DNA of 64,000 nucleotides, taken from contig NZ_CP017715.1 of assembly GCF_001854125.1 (NCBI RefSeq), forward strand, positions 310,001 through 374,000. The letters are read 5' to 3'. The notes under the pieces are model-generated. The model was given only the letters and a program-made list of their open reading frames with translations. It did not search any database and was not told where the DNA came from. This document shows positions 1 through 11,440 of this stretch, one piece after another. Numbering within the stretch: position 1 is the first letter of the stretch; each line of letters begins with the position of its first letter. The stretch is from Marinobacter salinus. GTDB lineage: Bacteria; Pseudomonadota; Gammaproteobacteria; Pseudomonadales; Oleiphilaceae. A program made the position numbers and the translations under genes.

Positions 1-324
1 ATAGCCCTCGCCGGGCAGCGGCACTTCCCACCAGTGAGCTGTGAGCATGGCCTGGCCAGACCATAGCGCGGGGATGGTCGAGGCCAGTCCGAACAGCAAT
101 CCAGTCGCCAGAAGATCTCGTGGACTGACACGCAGTATCTTGCGGGTTGATTCAGCCCCGAAGGCGAAGGCATAAAGCACGAAAGCGCTTGCGGCGACCA
201 GCCCGCCAATGAAACCACCGCCGGGTTCGTCGTGCCCGCGCAAGAGCAGAAAAACCGAAAACATCAGTTGCAGCGGCATGATGGCGAGGGCTGCCGTGTG
301 CAGAATAAGCGTGTTGGACTTCAT
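1..324 (-). CDS. mrpB: Mrp antiporter subunit B, second copy (partial)
   Basis: Reading on the minus strand from ATG at 324 gives 108 codons that stay open to the window edge, so the C-terminus lies outside. The protein is hydrophobic and carries the MnhB/MrpB signature [16 protein letters not shown] near residues 27-42. The start codon overlaps the stop of the upstream mrpA-like gene by four bases (ATGA), which indicates translational coupling. MrpB is a small membrane subunit of the multi-subunit Na+(K+)/H+ antiporter in the inner membrane. A MrpB domain is already fused to the other MrpA in this operon, so this is a second B unit. I could not see whether C and D copies follow. Confidence 0.9.
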   Translation of the reverse strand, partial: MKSNTLILHTAALAIMPLQLMFSVFLLLRGHDEPGGGFIGGLVAASAFVLYAFAFGAESTRKILRVSPRDLLATGLLFGLASTIPALWSGQAMLTAHWWEVPLPGEGY

Positions 325-2630
325 GGCTTATGCTGGTCCTCCGCCCTGAGTTTGATCATGGAGTAGACCCCCATAGCGGCAAGGGCCAGAACAAAAATCT
401 CTCCCAAAGTATCCAGTTGCCGGAAGTCCACCAGAATTACATTGACAATGTTCTTGCCAAACGCCAGGCCATAGCTGTTTTCAATGTAATAACTGGAAAT
501 GCTGTCAAAGTACTGGATGTCCAGTACAGCAAGCATGAGCAGGGTCATGACCGCGCCGGCAAATATTGCGACCGTCAGGTCCCGGCAACGTTCCCACGAA
601 GATGAGAGATTGACGAATGGCGGCAGTTTGAAGAGCACCAGAACCAGTAATATGACGGTGAGAGTCTCAACCAGCAATTGGGTGATTCCCAGGTCTGGGG
701 CGCTGAAATGGATGAAGATCAAAGCCACCCCGAAGCCAAGCACACCGACAGAAGCAACGGAGCCCAGCCGGGATTTGGTGACACTGGCAAAGACGGTCGC
801 GGCGACGATCAGGAGTGCGATTCCCCACTCGTAGAAATAGCCGTCGCTGAAGTCAAAATCCAGATGTAAACCGTGACGGGTAAGCAGGGTGTAGCCAGTC
901 AGGCCGAATGTCACAAGGACAAGGATCAGCAGATAGATACCGAGAACGCCGTTCTGCAGCAGCCGTGTTTGCCAGCTTGCTATCTGGGTGATACCGAGCA
1001 TGAAGCGGAAATATCCCGCCTCCGGGCCAACGCGGCTGCCAGCGGTGTTAATGGCGTAGAGCGTCGGTTGCAGCCGCTGCCAGGCGTAAAGCAGTAGCGA
1101 CCCGGCCAGCAGGCTGGCGCCAGACAGTATCAACGGGATATTTACTCCATGCCACAGGGCGAGAGAGGTCTGCACTCCGCTGCCATAGATTGAGGAAATC
1201 GCCGCATCCAGCACGGAAGTTGCTGGCAGAAACGGCGCCATGCCAAAAATCAGTGCAATCAGCGACAATACGGCGGGGCCAACAAGCATGGCGAAAGGCG
1301 CATCATGGGGCTGTTTCGGGGTGGTACGGGTTGGACCGAAAAAGGGCTTTATAAACACCAGGCCAGCCACCGCAACGACCAGAATCGAAGAGGCGACAGC
1401 TGCCGCCAATAGTCCCCAGGACCATAAGGGCGAATTGATCAGCGACTCAAACATTAATTCCTTGGCAACGAATCCAAAGAGTGGTGGAAGCCCCGCCAGC
1501 GACAGTGCAGCCAGACAGGTAATCATTGCGGTCTTGGGCATGCTGCGCCAAAGGCCACCCATTTTCGTGATGTCTTTGGTGCCGGTTTCATGGTCCAGTG
1601 CACCTGCGAGCATGAACAACGCACCCTTGTACAGAGAGTGGGCGACCAGGACACAGATAAAAGCGGTGATGGCCAGTTCCGTTCCAACCCCTATCAGCAT
1701 GGTAAGGGTGCCCAGAGCCATCACCGTGGAATAGGCCAGAACCTTTTTGATGCCGGTACTGCTGAATGCCAGGTATGCGCCGGTGAGCATGGTTGCTGCA
1801 CCAAAAATCACCAAGGCATAGCTCCATGGCACGCCCTCGCCCATGGAAGGGTTCAGGCGTGCCAGCAAATAGATGCCGGCCTTGACCATGGTTGCAGAAT
1901 GCAAATATGCCGAAACCGGAGTCGGCGCGGCCATGGCGTTCGGTAGCCAGAAATGGAAAGGCACTTGGGCTGACTTGGTAAACGCACCTATCAGTATGCA
2001 GATGACAGCTGCGATGTAGTAACCGTGTTCTTGAATTGGTAGGTCGGACGCAAGAATTTCAGAAAACGAATAGCTGCCGGTGATGAAAATCAGCAGGATC
2101 AAGCCAGCCATTAATGCCAAGCCGCCGCCCGCTGTGACGAACAGGCCCTGGAGGGCACACTTTCTCGCCTCGGCATCTTCATGGTTGAAGCCGATCAAAA
2201 TGTAGGAGGTGATGCTGGTTAGTTCCCAGAATACGAAAAAAGTAATGAGATTATCGGAAAACACCAACCCGAGCATCGAGGCCATGAACGACAACATGGT
2301 GACGTAGAACCTGGAGAGATCCTTATGACCTTTCAGGTAGGAACCGGCATAGATCAGGATAAACGTACCGATACCACTGATGAGAAGAGCAAAGACCAGT
2401 GACAGGCCATCAACCATGAAATCAAGGGTTACGCCGAGGCCCGGCATCCACCGGTTTTGAATCAGAAGGCTTTCACCGCCGCTGATCGTCGGGATCAGAC
2501 TGGCAAAATAGGCAGTGAGCACTGCGGGTAGCAGCGACAGCACCCAGCCGATGTAGTTGCCTGTTACACGATAGAGCGCTGGTACTGCGACTGCCAGCAA
2601 AAAGCCCGAAAGCACAGCCAGTAGCATCAT
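321..2630 (-). CDS. mrpA: Mrp antiporter subunit A, second unfused copy
   Basis: 769 aa, hydrophobic throughout, with the NuoL/MrpA proton-channel fold. The family's essential Glu is seen in FWELTSIT (E136) and the Lys in GAFTKSAQ (K219). In characterised MrpA the equivalent residues are needed for ion transport. The C-terminal third carries the DUF4040-type MrpA extension ending in a [10 protein letters not shown] motif. Unlike the 933-aa MrpA encoded upstream, it has no fused MrpB domain; mrpB is separate and overlaps by four bases. A gap of 115 bp follows mrpG, longer than the other gaps in the operon, so it could have its own promoter. The start ATGATG at 2630 has AAAGGAG upstream. Annotation pipelines may call it hydrogenase-4 or NADH dehydrogenase subunit, but the context favours Mrp. 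Confidence 0.88.
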   Translation of the reverse strand: MMLLAVLSGFLLAVAVPALYRVTGNYIGWVLSLLPAVLTAYFASLIPTISGGESLLIQNRWMPGLGVTLDFMVDGLSLVFALLISGIGTFILIYAGSYLKGHKDLSRFYVTMLSFMASMLGLVFSDNLITFFVFWELTSITSYILIGFNHEDAEARKCALQGLFVTAGGGLALMAGLILLIFITGSYSFSEILASDLPIQEHGYYIAAVICILIGAFTKSAQVPFHFWLPNAMAAPTPVSAYLHSATMVKAGIYLLARLNPSMGEGVPWSYALVIFGAATMLTGAYLAFSSTGIKKVLAYSTVMALGTLTMLIGVGTELAITAFICVLVAHSLYKGALFMLAGALDHETGTKDITKMGGLWRSMPKTAMITCLAALSLAGLPPLFGFVAKELMFESLINSPLWSWGLLAAAVASSILVVAVAGLVFIKPFFGPTRTTPKQPHDAPFAMLVGPAVLSLIALIFGMAPFLPATSVLDAAISSIYGSGVQTSLALWHGVNIPLILSGASLLAGSLLLYAWQRLQPTLYAINTAGSRVGPEAGYFRFMLGITQIASWQTRLLQNGVLGIYLLILVLVTFGLTGYTLLTRHGLHLDFDFSDGYFYEWGIALLIVAATVFASVTKSRLGSVASVGVLGFGVALIFIHFSAPDLGITQLLVETLTVILLVLVLFKLPPFVNLSSSWERCRDLTVAIFAGAVMTLLMLAVLDIQYFDSISSYYIENSYGLAFGKNIVNVILVDFRQLDTLGEIFVLALAAMGVYSMIKLRAEDQHKP

Positions 2631-2745
2631 GCAAGGGTGCTCCTTTAAGATCCAAGTTAAAACGCCCTGCGGTTAACGGCGATTTTTATAACCAGTATCT
2701 AATACGATCCCTTGGTACAAAAAGTTCTTAAAAATTATGGGAGGC

Positions 2746-3078
2746 TCATTGGTCCCAGGGTTGGCCCCGAGTATTTTCTGTGGTTTTAACCTTCAGATGC
2801 ATGGCTGATTTTGCAAGGAAGTTGGCGCTTATGGGGGCAGTCATAATCAGAAAGGCCGTAATCAGGATTTCTTCAATGCCAATGCCTTGTCCAAGAGTAC
2901 TGAAGTAAATCACAGAGCTGATCACGATGGCGCCTACTCCAACGGTGGTGGCTTTGGTCGGTCCATGCAGGCGTGTAAAAAAGTCCGGGAGGCGGGCGAG
3001 GCCAATGGCGCCTATCAGGGTAAATGCACCGCCGATCAGTAGCAGCAGGCATATGGCGTATTCAGCGTATGGGTTCAT
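2746..3078 (-). CDS. mrpG: Mrp antiporter subunit G
   Basis: 110 aa, three predicted membrane segments, with the MnhG/PhaG motif DFFTRLHGPTKATTVG at about residues 32-47. MrpG is a small subunit of the membrane-bound cation/proton antiporter. It is the last gene of the first A-B-C-D-E-F-G set, 42 bp after mrpF. The length is usual for the family. The stop at 2746 is followed by a 115-bp spacer before the second mrpA. Confidence 0.92.
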   Translation of the reverse strand: MNPYAEYAICLLLLIGGAFTLIGAIGLARLPDFFTRLHGPTKATTVGVGAIVISSVIYFSTLGQGIGIEEILITAFLIMTAPISANFLAKSAMHLKVKTTENTRGQPWDQ

Positions 3079-3120
3079 CTGATGTGTCCTCCAAAAGCAG
3101 GGTTTTTGCCTGGTATGGGC

Positions 3121-3390
3121 TTATTCAATGACGCTGCCCCGTTTCAGGTATTTGGCCATCGCAACGGTTCCGACAAATCCCATAACGGCAATCAGCAGGG
3201 CCGCCTCAAGGTACATGCGTGTCCCAAGCGTGATACCAAGCAGAATGATCAGAGCAATGGCATTGATATAGAGCGTATCGAGTGCCAGCACTCTGTCCGG
3301 CGCGTCCGGGCCTTTGATCAGGCGGTAAACATTTAAAAGCACCGCCAGCGTGACCATGGCAATGGTGATGTACAGAGCGGTAACCATCAT
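3121..3390 (-). CDS. mrpF: Mrp antiporter subunit F
   Basis: 89 aa, three hydrophobic segments, with the MnhF/PhaF-type stretch IKGPDAPDRVLALDTL at about residues 24-39. It forms part of the membrane sector of the Mrp complex; in other bacteria MrpF is also linked to bile salt/cholate efflux. The start overlaps the end of mrpE by four bases, and mrpG follows after 42 bp. Confidence 0.92.
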   Translation of the reverse strand: MMVTALYITIAMVTLAVLLNVYRLIKGPDAPDRVLALDTLYINAIALIILLGITLGTRMYLEAALLIAVMGFVGTVAMAKYLKRGSVIE

Positions 3391-3875
3391 TGGAACATCT
3401 CCAGCAGAGGCTTCTCATAACGGGCCCGGATCGTGTCGATGACCTCCTGGTCATCTTCCGCGTCCAGGGCGTGAATCAGCAGCAGCTTGTTGTCATCGCT
3501 GACATCAGCGCTCACGGTGCCTGGCGTCAGGGAAATGGTGCTGGCCAAAATGGTTATGGCAAGGGGGTGCTCCAGCTCCAGGGGGTAACAGATGAACGCC
3601 GGGCGCGCCTGGCGCGGGCTGAGTATGAGCTTTGCAACTTCGACACTGGCCACGACAATATCCCAGACTACTCGCAACAGGTACGCGGGCATTCGCCAGG
3701 CCTTGATGAATGCTGGCGGATCAGGCCAAAAACCCTGGGTCATCTGTGGTATACCCCACGCCAGGATTATGCCCAGTACGACACTGCCGCCGGTGATGCC
3801 GTCACTCAGAAACTGCCAGGTGATAAAAAGGGTCAAGCTTAGCCAGGGCTGGGGAAAACTGAGGCGATCAAGCAT
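3387..3875 (-). CDS. mrpE: Mrp antiporter subunit E
   Basis: 162 aa, matching the MnhE/PhaE family: two N-terminal membrane helices (about residues 10-45) and a soluble C-terminal part with the conserved SLTPGTVSADV segment (about residues 116-126). This segment is the best recognisable mark of MrpE. The gene shares one base with the end of mrpD and overlaps mrpF by four bases, so the subunits are made in a coupled series. Confidence 0.93.
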   Translation of the reverse strand: MLDRLSFPQPWLSLTLFITWQFLSDGITGGSVVLGIILAWGIPQMTQGFWPDPPAFIKAWRMPAYLLRVVWDIVVASVEVAKLILSPRQARPAFICYPLELEHPLAITILASTISLTPGTVSADVSDDNKLLLIHALDAEDDQEVIDTIRARYEKPLLEMFQ

Positions 3876-5392
3876 TAGCTATCCTCCCTGATCATGGGGG
3901 TTTGCAAGATTTCGATATAGGCATCGTTATTGTGCAGCTGAGCCGCCGTTGCATCGGTGTAACGTGTAATGGGTCCGGCGAGCACAACCATCACCACCGC
4001 CAGTGCGGTAAGTGCGCCGGCTGCAACAGAAACCCGGCCGTTGAGCGGGTCCGGTTTTTCCAGGTGGCCATCTACCGTGCGCCAAAAAACAATGCTGCCA
4101 GCGCGGCTATAGGCGATAACCGTCAGGAAGCTGCCGATCAGAAGTACTGACCAGAGCCAGGCCATCTCGGTTCCCGGCTCAACGGATTTCAGGATCAGTA
4201 CCTTGCCGAAGAAGCCGCTCAGAGGTGGCAGGCCGGCGGCAGCAACGGCCCCAACCAGGAACAGGACACTGAGGAAGGTGCGGTTCTGCATTTTGGGCGC
4301 GGTAACAATACGGTCTTTGGCCGAGCCGCGCTGGTTAGATACCAGCTCCGAGACAAGGAACAGACCACCAACCGTCCAGGTGGTGCTAAGCAGGTAGAAA
4401 AGGGCGGCAGACAGGCCGGCTTCGGAGCCAAGTGCAATCGGAGCCAGCAATGTGCCTACAGAAATGATGACCTGCCAGGCGACCAGTGTTTTCAGACTGC
4501 CGGATCCCAGCGCGCCGATAATCCCCATGGCGAGGGTAACCAGGGCAATGGGGAACAACCAGTCCATGCCGAGGTTGGCGAGCTCACCGGCATCGTCGCC
4601 GAAAATCAGCAGATACACCCGCAAAATGGCGTAAATGCCAACCTTGGTCATTACTGCAAACAGGGCAGCGACCGGTGCGGTGGCTTTTGAGTAGGCCCGG
4701 GGAAGCCAGAAGCAGAGGGGCAGGATGGCGGCCTTCAGACCGAATACCACCAGCAACATCATGCCACCGGCCTTGACGATGCTCAGGCCTTCGCCTGAAA
4801 CCTGGGGTATCTTGACCGCCAGGTCTGCCATGTTCAGGGTCCCGGTGACACTGTAGATCATCCCGACACTGATCAGGAACACCGCGGAGCCAACCAGATT
4901 CAGTACAACATAGTGCAGGCCAGGAACGGTTCTTACCGTGCCGCCTCCGTGCATCAACAAACCGTACGAGGCAATAAGGAGCACCTCGAAAGCAACAAAC
5001 AGGTTGAAAAGGTCACCGGTAAGGAAGGCAATGTTCAGGCCCATTAGCTGGAACAGGAACAGCGCGTGGAACTGGCGATTGCCCTCGTCGGCACCGCCGA
5101 TAGAGTAGATGTGACAGAACAGGGCCAGAACGGCTGTCACGATCAGCATCAGGGCCGCAAGGCGGTCCAGCACAAGGACAATCCCGAACGGTGGCTGCCA
5201 ATTGCCAAACGCATAGATCCGGTAGCTGCCGTCGTCCGCAAGTGCCAGAAGCACTATGGCAGAAACCAGTATCAGGACTGTCGTAGCCAGCGCCAGCGTC
5301 CGCCGCAGGCTGATAGGCGCATAGCCCATAAAGACCTGAAGAATGCCGCCCAGAAGAGGAATCAGAATAGGTGCGGTAAGCCAGTGGTTCAT
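3875..5392 (-). CDS. mrpD: Mrp antiporter subunit D
   Basis: 505 aa, about 14 membrane segments, related to NuoM/NuoN of complex I. Key residues of the proton path are present: Glu in FVAFEVLL (E136) and Lys in VFGLKAAIL (K220). MrpD is one of the two large subunits that carry out the ion exchange. The start overlaps the end of mrpC by four bases. No truncation or frameshift is seen. Confidence 0.94.
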   Translation of the reverse strand: MNHWLTAPILIPLLGGILQVFMGYAPISLRRTLALATTVLILVSAIVLLALADDGSYRIYAFGNWQPPFGIVLVLDRLAALMLIVTAVLALFCHIYSIGGADEGNRQFHALFLFQLMGLNIAFLTGDLFNLFVAFEVLLIASYGLLMHGGGTVRTVPGLHYVVLNLVGSAVFLISVGMIYSVTGTLNMADLAVKIPQVSGEGLSIVKAGGMMLLVVFGLKAAILPLCFWLPRAYSKATAPVAALFAVMTKVGIYAILRVYLLIFGDDAGELANLGMDWLFPIALVTLAMGIIGALGSGSLKTLVAWQVIISVGTLLAPIALGSEAGLSAALFYLLSTTWTVGGLFLVSELVSNQRGSAKDRIVTAPKMQNRTFLSVLFLVGAVAAAGLPPLSGFFGKVLILKSVEPGTEMAWLWSVLLIGSFLTVIAYSRAGSIVFWRTVDGHLEKPDPLNGRVSVAAGALTALAVVMVVLAGPITRYTDATAAQLHNNDAYIEILQTPMIREDS

Positions 5393-5757
5393 TTACCGGT
5401 TACCTCCTCTTCTTTCTCCGGGGCGGGCGATTTGTAGGGTTGTTTTCCATCCACGTGGTCGCCCTCGTTGTCTGCCAGGTTACGCAGAGACAGCACGACA
5501 ACGAACGCAGTCATTGCAAAGCCAATCACGATGGCGGTCAGTACCAGCGCTTGTGGCAGCGGATCCGAATAGCTAACTGCAGTGCCGATGACCGGCTGCT
5601 GGCCCGTTGCCAGGCGTCCGCTGGAGAATAGAAACAGGTTCACGCCGTAAGACAACAGGGTCAGGCCGACCACCACGGGGAAGGTGCGAGCCCTCAGAAT
5701 AAGATAGACGCCAGATGCCGTCAGGGCGCCAATAACCAGTGCGACAACAAGCTCCAT
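5389..5757 (-). CDS. mrpC: Mrp antiporter subunit C
   Basis: 122 aa, homologous to NuoK and MnhC: three membrane helices, with the family stretch LTLLSYGVNLFLFSSGR at about residues 32-48 and DPLPQALVLTAIVIG at about residues 65-79. The last 20 residues are charged and probably cytoplasmic. The start shares one base with the stop of the A-B fusion gene, and mrpD overlaps the end by four bases. Confidence 0.94.
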   Translation of the reverse strand: MELVVALVIGALTASGVYLILRARTFPVVVGLTLLSYGVNLFLFSSGRLATGQQPVIGTAVSYSDPLPQALVLTAIVIGFAMTAFVVVLSLRNLADNEGDHVDGKQPYKSPAPEKEEEVTGK

Positions 5758-8558
5758 TACGCACCCTCCTTTTTACTCTTGATGGCGGAGTGGGGAGACA
5801 GCCGGCCGATACTTACCAGTGAAAGCAAGGTGGCTCCTACAACCGTCAGATAGACGCCCAGATCAAATACCAGGGCAGAGGCAACCTCGAACTTGCCCAC
5901 CACCGGCCAGGTTATGTAATCAAACGTGGATGTCAGGAACGGATAGCCGAAGGCGAAGCTCCCGGCGCCGGCGACGGTCGCGAACAGCAGGCCCAGACCG
6001 ATTACGTTGTGATAGCGGAAAGAAATTCTGTCCTCGGTCCAGTTCATGCCGCTGGCAATGTACTGGAGGATCAGCGCAACCGAGGTGACCAGGCCGGCGA
6101 TGAAGCCGCCGCCAGGCAGATTGTGGCCCCGCAGGAAAATGAACGCGGACACCATTAGGGCCAGCGGCAACATAGGCCTGGCAATCAACTTCAGCATTAG
6201 CGGATGGGCATCCCGTGTCCAGGCATGGCCCTCGCCATCGCTTGGCGGCGGCGTCAAGGGCGTGTTCTTGAGCATGGCGTAAATGCCCAGGGCTGCAATG
6301 GCGAGAACGGTGATCTCGCCCAGGGTATCGAAGCCCCGGAAGTCCACCAGAATCACGTTGACCACATTAGTGCCGCCACCGCCAGACTTGCTGTTTTCCA
6401 GGAAGAAATCAGAAATTGAACTGAAGGGTTGGGTTAGCATGGCCAGGCTGACCAGTGTCATGCCAATGCCGGCGACCGCAGCAATGGCAATATCCCGGAT
6501 CCGTCGACCAAGCGGTGTTTCAATCGGCGTCCAGCTAGGCATGTAGAAGATCGCCAGCATGAGCAGAACAATGGTCACAACTTCTACGGAAAGCTGGGTC
6601 ATTGCGAGGTCCGGCGCCGAGAAACGGGCGAACGTCAAGGCCACTATCAGGCCTACCACGCTCAGCAGAACCAGCGCGTAGAACCGCTGCCGGTGCAGCG
6701 CCGCAGTTGCCAGGGCGCAAAGGATCAGCACACCTGCGGCGATAGCGGTTGGCATATCCACTGGACTGAGCCCGTTTTCGCCAACAAAGATCCCCAGACC
6801 AAGAAGCGGCATGGCGGCGACCGCAATGGCACTAACGAAAAGCAGCATGGCGTATCGCTGGAGTGAGCCATTCTCCATGCGCGTAGTAAATCTGCTTGCC
6901 AGATCGACTAGTCGCGACACGACAGCTTCGAATACGGCTTTTTCATCAATTTCCTTGAACCGCGCGTGGAAGTCGAAAAAGCGCTGACGTTGACTATACA
7001 TGAGCAAGCCACCGAAAAGCGCCAAAAAGCTCATGAACAATGGCAGGTTGAAACCATGGTAAATCGCAAGGGTGTATTCCGGCACATCACCGCCAAGCGT
7101 TGCTGAGGCTGCCATATACAGCAGCGGCCCGACAGAAACAGCAGGGAACAGGCCGACCATGACGCAGGCGAACACCAGGATTTCCACCGGAAACTTCATG
7201 TAGCGCGGCGGCTCGTGAGGCGGGTAGATCGGAAGATCTACTGGCTTACCGTTAAAGAAAACATCGTGAATAAAGCGGGCCGAGTAGGCCACTGCGAATA
7301 TCCCGGCGAGGGTTGCGACGATCGGTGGCAGCCACGCCCAGAGTCCCGGGAGGTTCAGCTCCAGTGACTCGGCGAAGAACATTTCTTTGCTCAGGAACCC
7401 GTTCAGCAGAGGAATACCGGCCATGGATGAAGCGGCCACCATGGCCAGAGTTGCGGTGTGAGGCATGTAGCGCCACAAACCGTTGATGCGACGCATATCC
7501 CGGGTGCCGGTTTCGTGGTCGATGATACCGGCGGCCATAAACAGCGAGGCTTTGAAGATTGCATGGTTAATCACGTGGAAGACCGCCGCAACGGCCGCAA
7601 GTTGGGTACCCATGCCGAAAAGCAGGGTGATCAGGCCCAGGTGGCTTACTGTTGAGTAGGCCAGGAGGCCTTTCAAATCGTGCTTGAACATGGCGACGTA
7701 GGCACCAAGCAGCAGAGTGGCCATGCCGGTGAAGCTGACCATATAGAACCATTGTTCCGTTCCCGCCAGTGCCGGATAAAGCCGGGCCATGAGAAATATG
7801 CCGGCTTTGACCATGGTTGCCGAGTGCAGGTATGCCGAAACTGGTGTTGGCGCCTGCATGGCGTGGGGCAGCCAGAAATGGAACGGGAACTGGGCAGATT
7901 TGGTGAATGCGCCGAGCAATACCAGGGTGAGGGCTATCGGATAAAGCGCATGGGCCTTGATCTGCTCACCGGCTGCCAGAACGTCATCGAGTTCAAAACT
8001 GCCAACAATGTTGCCAATCATTAGTATGCCGGCAAGCAGCGCAAGTCCGCCACCGCCAGTCACTGCCAGGGCCATCCGCGCACCACGTCGGGCATCCTGC
8101 TTGTGGGTCCAGAAACTGATCAGCAGGAAAGAGGTGAGGCTGGTCAGTTCCCAGAAAATCATCATTAACAGCAGGTTGCTGGAAAGGACGATACCCAGCA
8201 TTGAGCCTTTGAAGCACAGCAGCAGGGCGTAGAACTTGGCCACATTCTCGTGAGTTTTGAGGTAATAACGGGCATAGAGAATAATCAGCAGCCCGATGAT
8301 CAGGATCAGCAGGGCGAACAACAAAGACAGCCCGTCCAGTCTGAAACTGAAGGAGAGGCCAAGTGCCGGCAGCCATTCATAACTGTGTAATACCACGCCG
8401 CCGCCGGCAAGCGTTTCCCAATGGGGGAAAAGGGCTGCGAGTGCAATCAGCGCGGGTACAGAAGATGCGACGGCAATCGCCGTTCTGCCGCCCTGGGCGA
8501 ATAGGGGTGCGAATATTGCACCCAGAAAAGGCAGTAAAACAACCAGCGGTAGCGACAT
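5757..8558 (-). CDS. mrpA: Mrp antiporter fused subunit A-B
   Basis: 933 aa. Residues 1 to about 770 are MrpA, with the channel Glu in IFWELTSLT (E137) and Lys in GAFTKSAQ (K220) and the usual DUF4040 extension. From about residue 785 to the end there is a full MrpB domain, recognised by LRGHNLPGGGFIAGL. This A-B fusion is typical of group 2 Mrp (Pha-type) operons of proteobacteria. The antiporter exports Na+ in exchange for protons and supports salt and alkali tolerance, which fits a marine host. It is the first gene of the operon; the start has AAAGAGG upstream. A 37-codon ORF with a good promoter lies about 130 bp upstream on the same strand. Confidence 0.95.
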   Translation of the reverse strand: MSLPLVVLLPFLGAIFAPLFAQGGRTAIAVASSVPALIALAALFPHWETLAGGGVVLHSYEWLPALGLSFSFRLDGLSLLFALLILIIGLLIILYARYYLKTHENVAKFYALLLCFKGSMLGIVLSSNLLLMMIFWELTSLTSFLLISFWTHKQDARRGARMALAVTGGGGLALLAGILMIGNIVGSFELDDVLAAGEQIKAHALYPIALTLVLLGAFTKSAQFPFHFWLPHAMQAPTPVSAYLHSATMVKAGIFLMARLYPALAGTEQWFYMVSFTGMATLLLGAYVAMFKHDLKGLLAYSTVSHLGLITLLFGMGTQLAAVAAVFHVINHAIFKASLFMAAGIIDHETGTRDMRRINGLWRYMPHTATLAMVAASSMAGIPLLNGFLSKEMFFAESLELNLPGLWAWLPPIVATLAGIFAVAYSARFIHDVFFNGKPVDLPIYPPHEPPRYMKFPVEILVFACVMVGLFPAVSVGPLLYMAASATLGGDVPEYTLAIYHGFNLPLFMSFLALFGGLLMYSQRQRFFDFHARFKEIDEKAVFEAVVSRLVDLASRFTTRMENGSLQRYAMLLFVSAIAVAAMPLLGLGIFVGENGLSPVDMPTAIAAGVLILCALATAALHRQRFYALVLLSVVGLIVALTFARFSAPDLAMTQLSVEVVTIVLLMLAIFYMPSWTPIETPLGRRIRDIAIAAVAGIGMTLVSLAMLTQPFSSISDFFLENSKSGGGGTNVVNVILVDFRGFDTLGEITVLAIAALGIYAMLKNTPLTPPPSDGEGHAWTRDAHPLMLKLIARPMLPLALMVSAFIFLRGHNLPGGGFIAGLVTSVALILQYIASGMNWTEDRISFRYHNVIGLGLLFATVAGAGSFAFGYPFLTSTFDYITWPVVGKFEVASALVFDLGVYLTVVGATLLSLVSIGRLSPHSAIKSKKEGA

Positions 8559-8691
8559 CGCAACCTCTTTATCGGTTTTTCTTTTAAATGAATGGAGACG
8601 GGTGTTTGCCTGAGTTTAGTCTCCGGCGAGCTCTGGTGCACGACGCAATCGCATACAGTCGTTACGAGGCTCGAAAGCGCGGTGAGATAAA

Positions 8692-8805
8692 TCAGTAATG
8701 GGCGGGCGGGTCCGGAAAGTACGGAAGACGACCCCGGTGCCGCGCGATGTCAGCGATAACGGGAGGGCGATTGAAGTGCATGCAGCCGAAGGACCTTGCG
8801 GTCAT
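8692..8805 (-). CDS. Small ORF, 37 aa, upstream of the mrp operon
   Basis: Reads M-T-A-R-S-F-G-C-M-H-F-N-R-P-P-V, then I-A-D-I-A-R-H-R-G, and ends in Y-F-P-D-P-P-A-H-Y. It has a plausible ribosome site (CGGAG, six bases before ATG) and a strong sigma-70-like promoter just upstream (8836-8863). It lies on the same strand as, and 133 bp before, the mrp operon. No family is recognised. It could be a free small protein, a leader peptide controlling mrp, or chance. Promoter, ribosome site and frame lining up is what makes it worth listing. Confidence 0.45.
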   Translation of the reverse strand: MTARSFGCMHFNRPPVIADIARHRGRLPYFPDPPAHY

Positions 8806-8835
8806 GGTTGCTCCGTCAGTCAAACTTGAACGACG

Positions 8836-8863
8836 ATCATACGTGGCCCGTCCCGAAGGTCAA
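8836..8863 (-). promoter_or_regulatory. Sigma-70-like promoter for the small ORF/mrp operon
   Basis: On the minus strand the box TTGACC (8858-8863) is followed by a 16-bp spacer and TATGAT (8836-8841), close to the sigma-70 consensus. It points at the 37-codon ORF (ATG at 8805) and beyond it at the mrp operon. It is the best promoter match I saw in this divergent region. Confidence 0.6.
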
Positions 8864-8886
8864 GTCAACTTGTCATTGATCAAGGG

Positions 8887-8892
8887 TATAAT
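8887..8892 (+). promoter_or_regulatory. Probable -10 box of fadH
   Basis: A perfect TATAAT lies 28 bp before the fadH start on the plus strand. The -35 is poor: TTGTCA at 8870-8875 is only 11 bp away. The promoter may therefore need an activator, or use TATAAA at 8896-8901 instead. The fadH ribosome site is GAGGTGAC. Confidence 0.45.
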
Positions 8893-8910
8893 CGATATAA
8901 AATTTTATGA

Positions 8911-10974
<2,064 letters not shown>

Positions 10975-11020
10975 CAGATATGGCCTGAAATGACCGGTTT
11001 ATGACATTCTGCGTCACTCG

Positions 11021-11188
11021 TTACCGGATAACAGATTTCAGGGCAGCGGAAATGGCTTCAGCCTCTGCTTCAAGTACCTGGCATCGCAGACTGTTACCCT
11101 GCAGAAGGGCCCGGGCGAGCTGTTTCTGTTTCATATCATAGAGCCGGCTGAGAATATGGGACTGGCTCTGTTTAATCGGTGCGTTCAT
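11021..11188 (-). CDS. Small hypothetical protein, 55 aa
   Basis: 55 aa, absent from simple length-filtered gene calls. It has a near-consensus ribosome site (GGGAGGT) eight bases before ATG. The sequence is mostly helical with a leucine/alanine/glutamate-rich second half (QVLEAEAEAISAAL at about 37-50), suggesting a short coiled coil. It has no signal peptide or membrane segment. The ribosome site overlaps the stop codon of a 30-aa ORF just upstream, so the two could be coupled. Its function is unknown. Confidence 0.6.
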   Translation of the reverse strand: MNAPIKQSQSHILSRLYDMKQKQLARALLQGNSLRCQVLEAEAEAISAALKSVIR

Positions 11189-11191
11189 GGT

Positions 11192-11284
11192 TTACCTCCC
11201 CACTTTTACACCTGTGTCGACAATATTTACGTTTGCCATCGGATTTTGGGTTTTCATCAGCCAATGATGCATAACCCGGGCCAT
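11192..11284 (-). CDS. Very small ORF, 30 aa, coupled to the next gene
   Basis: 30 codons beginning M-A-R-V-M-H-H-W-L-M-K-T. GGAGGT lies only three bases before ATG, and the TAA stop sits inside the ribosome site of the 55-aa gene that follows. The AraC remnant ends 13 bp upstream. It may be a leader peptide or a scrap of decayed sequence. I recognise no domain. Confidence 0.25.
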   Translation of the reverse strand: MARVMHHWLMKTQNPMANVNIVDTGVKVGR

Positions 11285-11296
11285 GTCACCTCCGGG

Positions 11297-11440
11297 TTAG
11301 CGGCCGAATCGGGATCGGTAGGCTCCGGGAGCCACACCTGTATATTTGCGGAACAGTCGACTGAACGGGCACACGTCTTCATAACCGATAGAGTTGATGC
11401 TTTCGTTAATCGAGCGCCAATGGTTGGTACGACAGTGATA
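11297..11440 (-). pseudogene. AraC-family regulator remnant (C-terminal end)
   Basis: The minus strand, read to the stop TAA at 11297, gives NESINSIGYEDVCPFSRLF followed by RKYTGVAPGAYRSRFGR. This is the last helix-turn-helix and the tail of an AraC/XylS regulator (compare the family pattern GYEDxSxFSRLFRKxTGxxPxxYR). An in-frame TGA at 11441-11443 cuts it off, and I find no upstream part of the protein before the acyl-CoA dehydrogenase gene starts. It is therefore a remnant, perhaps of the former regulator of that gene. Confidence 0.75.
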
